Shown one piece after another: positions 42,212-51,100 of a DNA stretch of 64,000 nt (the stretch's first letter is position 1; each line of letters starts with the position of its first letter). Source of the DNA: JBDGYW01 sp964580055 (GTDB lineage Bacteria; Gemmatimonadota; Gemmatimonadetes; Gemmatimonadales; GWC2-71-9). Where the stretch lies: NCBI GenBank assembly GCA_964580055.1, contig CAZOJI010000025.1, positions 1 to 64,000 on the forward strand. The letters are read 5' to 3'. The notes beneath the pieces were generated by a model. That model saw nothing but the letters and a program-made list of their open reading frames with translations, had not been told where the DNA came from and did not search any database. The position numbers were made by a program, and so were the translations under genes.

Positions 42212-43492
42212 ATGGTCAGCTCGGGCATCGACAAACGCTCCAGAGAATTCCAGATCTTCGCAAAACCCGCCGGGGCTCTTTGCAACCTCGACTGCGGCTA
42301 TTGCTACTACCTGGAGAAGCAGGCGCTGTATCCGCAGGCAGGATCGTTCCACATGGCTCCGGATCTCCTGGAGCGCTACATCGTGCAGCACATCGAGACT
42401 TCTCCGGGCGACGTCATTCGCTTCTCCTGGCACGGCGGCGAGCCGACCACACTCGGTATCGACTACTTCAGGAAGATCGTAGAGCTGCAGCAAAGGCATG
42501 TGCCGTCCGGAAAACAGGTGAAAAACGCCCTGGTCACCAACGGCATCCTGCTGTCCGAGGAGTGGTGTGACTTTCTGTCGGCGGAGGGCTTCGCTGTCGG
42601 GCTGAGCCTGGACGGTCCCGCCGAGGTCCACGACGTCTACCGCGTCACCAAGAATAACCAACCCACGCACGCAAGGGTGATGAGAGGGTTGGAGCTGCTG
42701 AAACGGTACCAGGTTCCTTTCGACATCCTCTGCGTCGTGAGCGACGTCAGTGTACGTTATACCAAGGGTATCTACCGGTTCTTCAAGGAGATCGGTGCGA
42801 CTTACGTCGGATTCCTTCCGCTGGTGGAGCGAAGAGACGATCTGTCAGGCGGAGTGGAGCGTTTTGCGGTACCGGCTGAGGGATATGGCGACTTCCTAAT
42901 CTCCATATTCGATGAATGGGTGCGGCAAGACATCGGCCGAATACTGATCCAGAACTTCGACGAGGCCGCGAGGCCCATCCGCGATCTGGAACACTCGCTC
43001 TGCATTTTCCGGGAGACGTGTGGAGACATACCGGCGATCGAACACAACGGTGATGTGTACTCCTGCGATCATTTCGTTGATGCCGAGCATTTGCTGGGCA
43101 ACATTCGAGAGGACCGGCTGCCGGATCTACTCTACGGCCCTCAGCACGCACGATTCGGCAACCTCAAGCGTGAGTCTCTGCCGGACTACTGCCTGAAATG
43201 TGAAGTCCTGTCCATGTGCAACGGCGGATGTCCGAAAGATCGGTTCGTCGAAACGCCGGACGGCCAACCAGGCCTCAACTATCTCTGTCCCGCTTTCAAG
43301 AGATTTTTCTCCCACTGCAGACCAGTCTTCGAAAGGCTGGTACCGCTGTGGAAGACCGGCGCAACGGCAGAGCATCTCATGGCCACGGCGCGCGGAGAAC
43401 GCAAGGCCGCCACCCCTCGAGTCGGGCGGAACGATCTATGTCCATGTGGGAGCGGGCGGAAGTACAAGAGGTGTTGTATGGGGAGGTGGTGA
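42212..43492 (+). CDS. Radical SAM/SPASM maturase (anSME-like) with SEC-C tail
   Basis: 426 residues from ATG 42212 (AGGATA upstream). The radical SAM motif is C24-x3-C28-x2-C31 (ALCNLDCGYCYY). SPASM cysteines follow (YSCDHF; CLKCEVLSMCNGGCPKD), placing it with anaerobic sulfatase-maturating enzymes that convert Cys or Ser to formylglycine. A SEC-C zinc motif (RNDLCPCGSGRKYKRCC) closes the protein. No sulfatase gene is found in this window, so its target is elsewhere or is not a sulfatase. Confidence 0.9.
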   Translation: MVSSGIDKRSREFQIFAKPAGALCNLDCGYCYYLEKQALYPQAGSFHMAPDLLERYIVQHIETSPGDVIRFSWHGGEPTTLGIDYFRKIVELQQRHVPSGKQVKNALVTNGILLSEEWCDFLSAEGFAVGLSLDGPAEVHDVYRVTKNNQPTHARVMRGLELLKRYQVPFDILCVVSDVSVRYTKGIYRFFKEIGATYVGFLPLVERRDDLSGGVERFAVPAEGYGDFLISIFDEWVRQDIGRILIQNFDEAARPIRDLEHSLCIFRETCGDIPAIEHNGDVYSCDHFVDAEHLLGNIREDRLPDLLYGPQHARFGNLKRESLPDYCLKCEVLSMCNGGCPKDRFVETPDGQPGLNYLCPAFKRFFSHCRPVFERLVPLWKTGATAEHLMATARGERKAATPRVGRNDLCPCGSGRKYKRCCMGRW

Positions 43493-43529
43493 GTGGGGAG
43501 TGGTAAGTAGGCCGCTCCACCCCACTCAC
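43489..43529. terminator. Inverted repeat between convergent genes
   Basis: GTGAGTGGGG (43489-43498, containing the maturase stop) pairs perfectly with CCCCACTCAC (43520-43529). It sits between two convergent genes and can terminate both. No T run. The flanking sequence up to 43555 repeats ACTCACTACTCAC-like units. Confidence 0.45.
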
Positions 43530-43559
43530 TACTCACAATCCACTACTCAAGTCCCACCC

Positions 43560-44429
43560 TCACTCGAGAAGATGCCGCCTCAAAAAATCCACCGTCCTCG
43601 ACCACGCCAATGCGGCTGCCTCCTGGTCGTACCTTTCCTGGTTGGTGTCGTTGTTGAAGGCGTGTTGCGCTCCCTCATACATGTACAGCTCGTAACTTTT
43701 GTCGTTCGCCTGCAACGCGGCTTCGTAGTCCGGGATACCCTCGTTGATTCGCGTGTCCTCGCCGGCATAGTGCAGGCAGAGGGGCGCCGTGATGTCCGGC
43801 ACCTGCTCGGCCGGCAACTGGCGGCCGTAATACGGTACCGCGGCATCTAGGGACGTTCCGGCTGCAGCGAGCTGGTTGGCGTAACCGCCGCCCCAGCAGA
43901 AGCCTATCGCGCCCACCTTGCCGGTCGATTCCGGGTGTCCGGCCAGAAACGGTACCGCGCCTGCAAGTCTAGGCACTGTCTCTTCAGGGTCCAGTTCGTA
44001 GATCATCTCCCGGGCGCGGTCCGCGTCTTCGGGGGTCCCACCCTGTGGTGACAGGATATCGGGAGCCAACGCCAGGAAACCTTCCTCGGCCATGCGTCTG
44101 GTGACGTCCTCGATGTGTGCGTTGAGCCCGCGATTTTCATGAATCACAATCACACCCGGGCGGCGTTCTGCACCGGGGAGCCGCGCGAGATACCCCTTCA
44201 TCATGACGCCGTGCACATCCCACTCGGCCTCGGATATTACCAGAGAGCTTCCGCTCTGAGCTTTGTCGGCGTCGTTGGATTCGCATCCAAGTAGTGGCAG
44301 AAGTGCGGCACCCGCGGCGGCGCCACCAACCACGCGCGCGAACTCGTCGACGAATTCACGGCGAGTAAGCTGCCCTCGCGTGAGTTTGCTTTGGAGCTCG
44401 CGGACCGTCAAAGCCGTTCGGTTCTGCAT
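43560..44429 (-). CDS. Dienelactone hydrolase-family protein, exported lipoprotein
   Basis: 289 residues. The N-terminus has TRREF followed by a hydrophobic run ending LLPLLGC, which looks like a Tat-type lipoprotein signal with Cys49. The hydrolase has nucleophile C178 in GFCWGG, acid D225 (AGEDT), H256 (GAQHAF) and E98 (IHENRG), matching the Cys-type dienelactone hydrolase triad. Substrates of such proteins range from lactones to esters. Encoded 119 bases downstream of a VPS10-type gene on the same strand. Confidence 0.9.
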   Translation of the reverse strand: MQNRTALTVRELQSKLTRGQLTRREFVDEFARVVGGAAAGAALLPLLGCESNDADKAQSGSSLVISEAEWDVHGVMMKGYLARLPGAERRPGVIVIHENRGLNAHIEDVTRRMAEEGFLALAPDILSPQGGTPEDADRAREMIYELDPEETVPRLAGAVPFLAGHPESTGKVGAIGFCWGGGYANQLAAAGTSLDAAVPYYGRQLPAEQVPDITAPLCLHYAGEDTRINEGIPDYEAALQANDKSYELYMYEGAQHAFNNDTNQERYDQEAAALAWSRTVDFLRRHLLE

Positions 44430-44487
44430 CTCTTTGCCTCCTGGCGTGCATTTGAATGCTCCGCATCCCGACTATGAGCTTCTTAGC

Positions 44488-44524
44488 GGTGGTGGTGCGC
44501 GCCGGGTTTGGCGCCACCACCACC
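44488..44524. terminator. GC-rich hairpin after the second VPS10-type gene
   Basis: GGTGGTGGTGCGC (44488-44500) pairs with GCGCCACCACCACC (44511-44524) with one bulge and a 10-base loop. It follows the VPS10-type gene stop (44549) by 25 bases on the minus strand. No T run. Confidence 0.5.
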
Positions 44525-44548
44525 GGTAGCAACTCTACCCAATACCGG

Positions 44549-47500
44549 CTACGGAATGAGGTCCGGACTGGGCACTATCACTGCAGGAAGATTGTCGAGC
44601 ATGTTATTCAGCTCGCGGATGGCTCCGTTGATAATGCCTCGCAGTTCCGCGCGTCGCTCTCCCAATTCCGCCTGCAGCTCTGACACAACGGTCATCTGGC
44701 TCTCTGTCGGTCGCGCCTGGGTTCCAGCCACGCTTCTGAGCAACCTGCTGATTTCGTCGCTGAGCCTGGGATACTGACGGTAGCTCATCTGCGGTGGCGG
44801 GCGCTGCATCTTGTTGTCGAATTCGCCCAACTGCTCCTGAGCCGTCTCGATCTGCGCGTTCACGGCATCGTCGTTCGCGAGATCCGCCTGCTCGATGTCT
44901 CCCTCGAGCACGCCGAGCTGCGACTGCATGCTTGCCATCTGGTCCATCATTTGGTTTGCCTCTGACAGCATGTCCACTAGTGCTTGCGACCCTTCGTGCC
45001 AGGCCCGGTAGTCCGCGCTCGACATGCCGGTGATCCTTGGATCGCCGCGCAATTCGAACGTAGTGCTGCCCTCCAACTCGTTGTCGCCGGCGATGACTGT
45101 AGCCGTGTAGGTTCCGGGAACCGCCGGAGCACCCATCAGCCTCATATAGCTGGATTCGTCGTCATCGCTGCTTCTCGGCGTCGCTCCGTTGTGGCGCAGG
45201 TTCCAGAGTGTGCGGTTTACGCCGGCATTGACGTCGCGTACGGGGAACTCCTGCACCAATTGACCTCTGGTGTCGGTGATCCGCACTTTCACCGAGCCCT
45301 CGGGCGTGTCGGCCAGGTAGAAGTTGAGCACCGCTCCCGGCTCTGCGTTATCGCCCTGATAGGTACGCTGCCCGGCGGAAGCGTCATTTCCCCACTGCTG
45401 CCAATGGGTCGCACGCCTCGCCTGGAACACGTATAGGTCCTCACCCATAGCCTCGGCGAGCTGCTGCACGGGAGCGAGGTCGTCTAGAATCCAGGCGCCG
45501 CGGCCGTGGGTGCCCAACACCAGGTCGTTGTAGCTGGTTTGGACCTTGATGTCGCGCACCGAAACACGCGGCATGTTCAGTAGCATATTCACCCAGTTCT
45601 CGCCGCCGTCCCAGGAGAAATAGAGGCCACGTTCCATGCCCACGTACAGCAGGTCGGGATTGGTCGGGTCCTCACGTATCACCTTGGTGTAGTCGTTCTG
45701 CGGCAACCCTTCACTGAGCTTCTCGCAGTCGTTGCCGTAGTCATCGCAACGCCACACGTGCGGGGTGAAGTCGTCCAGACGGTGCTGGTCGACATTGATG
45801 TAAGCGCGCCCCGGGACGTGGTGAGACAGGTCGATCTTCGAGACCCAGGCCTCTTCAGGGAAGTCCGGGAGATTGCGGTTGATCGGGGTCCAGTTGGCGC
45901 CGCCGTCACGGGTCACCTGCACATTCCCGTCGTCGGTGCCTACCCAAATGACACCGGATTCCAGGGGTGACTCGCGCAGGGTGAGTATGGTGCAGTGGAA
46001 CTCCGCGGCCGTGTTGTCCAGATAGACCTCGCCGCCGGAGTCGAGTTGTTTCTCCGGATCGTCCGTGGTGAGGTCGGGGCTGATGATGTCCCAGCTGTGC
46101 CCGTAGTCGGTGCTCTTGAATAGCACATTCCCTCCCCAGTACACCGTGCCGGGATCGTGGGGAGAGACGTGAATGGGGGCGTCCCAGTTGAACCGGTACT
46201 TGGCCTGATACATCCCCTGGCCCTGGGATCCATGCATGCGCGGGTAGGGCTCGATGGAACGTGTCACGCCGGTATTCGTATTGGTGATCCTCAGGTAGCC
46301 GCCCTGTGCGTTCGAGTACACCAGGTTGGGGCTCCCCGGAATCGGCACGGTGTAGAAACCGTCTCCTCCGGACACCGTGTACCACTCGTCCTTGCGAATC
46401 CCGCCGGACCGATAGCCTCCGTTGTTCACGCGACTCGGGCCACACCAGTTGCCGTTGTCCTGGAGGCCGCCGCAGACGTAGTAGGGATCTCGATCGTCTA
46501 CGAAGATCTGATAGTACTGCGATAGCGTAACGTTGTTGATGATGTCCCAGTTCTCTCCGCCGTCAAAGGTGGTCTGATAGCCGCCGTCGGAACCGGAAAG
46601 TACGCGGTTGCCGTCCTCGGGATCGATCCAGAGGGCCTGGTGGTCGCCGTGTACGCCTCGGCCGACCGACTCGAAGCTCTCACCACCGTCCGTGGACTTG
46701 TACAGTCCTCCGGAAAGCGACCAGACGATCTCCGGGTTGCTGGGATCGGCATATACCTCGCTGTAGTAGAAGGGCCTGAAGTTGATGCTGCGATTGCTGT
46801 TTACGCTCCTCCAGTTCTCGCCCCCGTCGTCGGTGCGGAACAGCGTGCCCTTGGTCTTGGTTTCCGTGACGACGTATACCGTGCTCGGTTGACTCTGCGC
46901 AATCGAGATGCCGATGCGGGCCATCGCCTCGTCGACTACGTCCAGCTTGGTCCAGGTGTCGCCGGCGTCGGTCGACTTGTACACTGCCGTCTCGCGAGCG
47001 CCCCCTTCGAAGTGCCAGGGCCAACGCCTGAAGGTCCACATGCCTGCATAGAGGATTCGCGGGTTGGACCGGACCATGTCGAGATCCGAACAGCCGGTAC
47101 CGTCATCGATGTAAAGGACCTTTTCCCACGTCTCTCCTCCGTCGGTGGTGCGAAACACTCCCCGTTGCTCGTTGGCGCCCCACTCGTGTCCCATCGCGCA
47201 CGCATAGGCAACGTCGGGATTGTCGGGGTGGATCCTCACCCGCCTTATGTGCTCCGTGTCTTCGAGGCCGACGTGAGTCCAGGTTTCACCCATGTCGGTT
47301 GACTTCCAAACGCCGAAACCATAGCTGATCGAGTTGCGCGGATCCGCCTCCCCCGACCCCAGATAAAGAACGTTGTGATCTGAAGGCGCGACGGATATCG
47401 AGCCCACTGAATATGACTCCTCGTCCTGCCACTGTCCCTCGAACGTGTTGCCGCCATTCTTCGTCATCCAGAGGCCCCCGTTCGCTCCTCCGAACCACCA

Positions 47501-47719
47501 AATCTTCGGGCTGCCCGGAATCCCGACGATGTGGCTCACTCTGCCGCCCATGTTGGCCGGCCCGATGTTGCGGTATTCGAGGGCGGAAAGCGCCTCGGCC
47601 TGCGGACCGGTAACCTCCGGAACGCTGAGGGTGTGTTGCGCCGCGAGCGGCGTAACACCGAGAAGTGAAAAGGCAATCAGGAGCGCGTACGCGCTCGTGC
47701 GCATGTGAGAGGTGCTCAT
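44549..47719 (-). CDS. Second secreted VPS10/sortilin-type beta-propeller protein (1,056 aa)
   Basis: ATG 47719 is chosen for its CGGAG ribosome site; a signal peptide ending LAAQ follows. Asp-box repeats include STDMGETWTHV, TTDGGETWEKV, STDAGDTWTKL, RTDDGGENWRSV and TRDGGANWTPI. The last 200 residues are helical with Gln/Met-rich stretches (MMDQMASMQSQL). Similar in length and plan to the protein at 3224-6469, so the genes are paralogues that diverged well. The catalytic or binding function is unknown. Confidence 0.9.
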   Translation of the reverse strand: MSTSHMRTSAYALLIAFSLLGVTPLAAQHTLSVPEVTGPQAEALSALEYRNIGPANMGGRVSHIVGIPGSPKIWWFGGANGGLWMTKNGGNTFEGQWQDEESYSVGSISVAPSDHNVLYLGSGEADPRNSISYGFGVWKSTDMGETWTHVGLEDTEHIRRVRIHPDNPDVAYACAMGHEWGANEQRGVFRTTDGGETWEKVLYIDDGTGCSDLDMVRSNPRILYAGMWTFRRWPWHFEGGARETAVYKSTDAGDTWTKLDVVDEAMARIGISIAQSQPSTVYVVTETKTKGTLFRTDDGGENWRSVNSNRSINFRPFYYSEVYADPSNPEIVWSLSGGLYKSTDGGESFESVGRGVHGDHQALWIDPEDGNRVLSGSDGGYQTTFDGGENWDIINNVTLSQYYQIFVDDRDPYYVCGGLQDNGNWCGPSRVNNGGYRSGGIRKDEWYTVSGGDGFYTVPIPGSPNLVYSNAQGGYLRITNTNTGVTRSIEPYPRMHGSQGQGMYQAKYRFNWDAPIHVSPHDPGTVYWGGNVLFKSTDYGHSWDIISPDLTTDDPEKQLDSGGEVYLDNTAAEFHCTILTLRESPLESGVIWVGTDDGNVQVTRDGGANWTPINRNLPDFPEEAWVSKIDLSHHVPGRAYINVDQHRLDDFTPHVWRCDDYGNDCEKLSEGLPQNDYTKVIREDPTNPDLLYVGMERGLYFSWDGGENWVNMLLNMPRVSVRDIKVQTSYNDLVLGTHGRGAWILDDLAPVQQLAEAMGEDLYVFQARRATHWQQWGNDASAGQRTYQGDNAEPGAVLNFYLADTPEGSVKVRITDTRGQLVQEFPVRDVNAGVNRTLWNLRHNGATPRSSDDDESSYMRLMGAPAVPGTYTATVIAGDNELEGSTTFELRGDPRITGMSSADYRAWHEGSQALVDMLSEANQMMDQMASMQSQLGVLEGDIEQADLANDDAVNAQIETAQEQLGEFDNKMQRPPPQMSYRQYPRLSDEISRLLRSVAGTQARPTESQMTVVSELQAELGERRAELRGIINGAIRELNNMLDNLPAVIVPSPDLIP

Positions 47720-47904
47720 AGACGTATCTCCGTGGAGGGTGTTCGGAAAGCAACCTTCCGTAGGGTTGCACTGCACGTCAGTAGGTTCTTGCTGCCCATT
47801 GCCACCTACTAAACACTTTGGACGGCTTTTTTCAAGGGGCACGATAGCCAGTTCGGGTTCTGCGGAATGGCGACCGAGGTCATGTTGGTCAGCCGTGGGA
47901 GGAT

Positions 47905-48073
47905 AATGCGACTTCAGTTGCGAAGAGTTTGGCGCAGTCTCTCAGGGACGTCGGTGTGCGCTTTGTATTCGGAGTGCCGAGCGGCCGCTTTCTCAACCCC
48001 GGGTCCCGCCATCGTGGAGGCCTTCGTAGACGGCAGGGAGTACGACGAGTTGGTTCTCAAGACGAACAGGTGA
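47905..48073 (+). pseudogene. Remnant of a thiamine-diphosphate enzyme gene
   Basis: One frame reads NATSVAKSLAQSLRDVGVRF then VFGVPSGRF, typical of the N-terminus of TPP-binding decarboxylase/synthase proteins (pyrimidine-binding domain). Around 48000 the similarity moves to another frame reading AIVEAFVDGREYDELVLKTNR, which again fits the family, then stops. So a frameshift and loss of the remaining 450-plus residues are apparent. The rest of the 47720-48158 gap shows no gene. Confidence 0.45.
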
Positions 48074-48158
48074 CCTTATTCGAGCGGGCCGGTTCTATCG
48101 ACATCGATTCTCGAAGCGAAGATTGACTCGAGGGTGCTGAACTCTCCTGATCTGAAAG

Positions 48159-51100
48159 TCAATTGGGGTTTTCAGACGCCTCCACGTCTTCAACAGAGCC
48201 CGGCCGCGGCCGGTGCACCTTGAAGGTCATACCCGAGGCAAAGGCCTCCTTGGTTCGCTCGATCTCGTGGGTCGCTTCGACGAGATACTGCAGAACCGCC
48301 TCGTTGCATTCGAGGCCCGCAATAGCCATCAGTTCCATCCACTCGCCGTACGCGGTCTCGTCCGGAGCCTCGGTAGTTGCCGACCAGATAGTGACGTTGG
48401 GATTCGACAATGCTTCGCGGCTCTCACCTGAGGAGCCCGTGATTGACGTGTAGATCAGCACCGAATCGGCGAAGTCCAGCTTGAAGTTCTCCTTATCGAA
48501 AGCAAACGCGTAACGGCGGTAGCGATCGTATGCGCGGCGGTTGAGATCGCGCATCTCGGCGATCCCGTTGATCCTCTCGGTTATGCGGTCTCTGATCTCG
48601 AATGCCGCCGCTTTGTGGTCCGGGAAGTCCGGGCTGTCCACGTAGTTGAACCTTGGCATGAACCAACCCCGCATCCCCCACCAGCTCCTCGACTCGGTTG
48701 CTCGCGTGCGCACCCATGCCGCGTACTCCGAGAAGATCTGCACCCACTCGTGTGACGGGTATCCGTGAGGGTTCATGTAGATGTCCGGGAGCCACGTGTT
48801 CCAGAGGAGCGGACGCACCTTCGCCTCCGGATAGATCGGATCGTCTTCGTTCTGACCGGCCGTCGGACCGACTCCGAGAGAACCGAGGTACGCGGCATGG
48901 ACCATGTGGTCGGGAGTGATCTGATGCAGTTCATGCTCGAGTTGAGCGCCATCCGCATTCGTGATTGGGTGTATCACAACGTTGACGCTGTCGAGCACGT
49001 CAGCGTACGCGGGGTCGGTCAATATCAGTTCTGCGAGTCTCAGCAGGTGACTGGTAGACGACACCTCGTTGGCGTGCTCGCGGCCGGAATACATCACGGT
49101 CGGTTTGAGCGCCGACACCTTGGCCTGTGACCAGTGCGAGGCGTCGTTCGGTTTCATTAGGTCCAGTGCCCAAATCCGCTTGCCAAGGTAGCTCTCCCCC
49201 GCCTGGTAGACAGTGGCCTCCGGGAAGGTGGCCATGCGGGATAGTATCTCGGCCGCCTCACGCGGATGAATAGGCTGGTCCCATTGAACCAGTCTCTCAC
49301 CCCTCCATTCGTAGTCTGCCTCGCGATAGGTCGCGATGTTCGGGAAAGGTGCGGGCTCGCCGTTTGCCTGCAAGATCACGCTGGCTGACGAATCTCGCTG
49401 GAATTCGTGCGTCCAGTAGGTGTCCAGATTGACTGTCCCCATCTCTTGATACGCAAGTTGTTCCCGGTACAGACCGGCTTCGCGGAGGTCTCCTGCGATT
49501 CGCAGAATCGAAGTGAGCTGCTCCGCCGAAGTGATGGTACCGTCCACGCGCCGAGCGCTGGTTCTGAGCACGAACTCTTCCCGGCGGTCTTCCTCGAAAT
49601 CCACTTGGACCCGGAATCCAAGCTGCCGGAGGCCCCATTCTCCCGCACTGACTTTCGCGCTCAACGCTACCGGTCTTTCCATGTCGACCGGCGGGATCCG
49701 CCTGCGTTCTTCCCGCGGGTACGCACCGCTTTCCGTGTATGAAACCTTTACCATGGGGCTCGGGGCGCCGAAACCCGTAAATGTGATCTTGGCGTGTCCA
49801 GGCCCCCCGTCGCTCTTGGGACGTACTATCGGAATCACACGCCCTGGAAAGCTGAGGCCTTGGCCTCGTGCCATCTGTCCCAGAACGTCGTAGAAATGCA
49901 GGACGCCGAAATAGATCTCCTCGTGCAGAGCCTCCATTGAGGCGATCTGTTCCTTGTCGACACCCAACTGGTAATCGGGCTCTGACAGTGACACGTCCAC
50001 TCGCAGCTCTCCGAAATGGGGCGCATCGGAGGCGCGTGGTTTGCCGTCGCCGTTACGCATTGTGTAGTCGTAGATCTGCATCAAAGTCTGCGACTGAAAG
50101 TGATCCCAGAAACGCTCGATGTCGGTGACTATGCGCCGGTCAACCATCGTGTCGCCGCCCACAATGGCAGTGATCCACCCCGTCGTTACCCGGGCCATCT
50201 CATAGTCGGGAAAGCGATCGAAGTACGGTCTCAACACGTACTTCGGAGCAAATGTCTCTCGATAGATCTCGGCACCACCTGGAGCTGTTGCGACGACCTC
50301 GTAAGCGGGTGACCCGATGGGCATTTTCTCGAACCGAATGCGCTCGAGATCCAGGTGTAGCTCCCGAGCCAGGACCTCGTCGATGGGGAATATCTCCAGC
50401 AACCACCGAGTGGGCGTGTACATCGCCTGCTGCGGCCACTCCTCGGGCGCGCCGATCTCCGCAAACCGAATGACGATGGAGTCGATGGGGTGGGCTTCCA
50501 ATGCCGGACGAACCACGTCGTAGAGCCAGCTGTAGCCCTGCTTGTAGGCCGAAAGCACGGTTACGGTAGTCGTGGCAGGGTCTGCGCCCGAGGCGACCAG
50601 TTCATCCATTGCCTGCCGGCGGATCCGCTCGCGGATCTCGGGCGGCTCGCTGAGCCGAGTCTCGAGATTGATCGTCTGGCCCGCTTCAACGCGCGTCAGT
50701 ACTTCGGATCGAAATACGTTCCAGAACTCGTCCACCTCCGAATAGATGTCGAATTCTTCGTCGAAAATGGCCTGGGCGTTCTGAACGTCCAAGTTGTCGA
50801 CTTCTACGGTCAGTTGATCCGCACGCAGTCTTCCTTGCAGACGGTCACGAACGAAGTCTCCGAGCGACTCGTCCGCCTTCTCGACGTGGACGGATACCGC
50901 GGCATTCTCGAGGTCCACGCCTTCGAGTCTCGCAACCAGACGGTCCAGCTTGTATACGGCTGTGGCAGCCTGGCCAATTGGCGAGCGGCTGGAGAGCGCC
51001 ATCCACAGATCGTGCTCGACATTGTCCAGCGTCGTTCGGTCCTTGCCGCGTTCCCAGATGTGAGGAAGGCGCTCGGCGACCTGCCCGATCGCGCGCCGCA

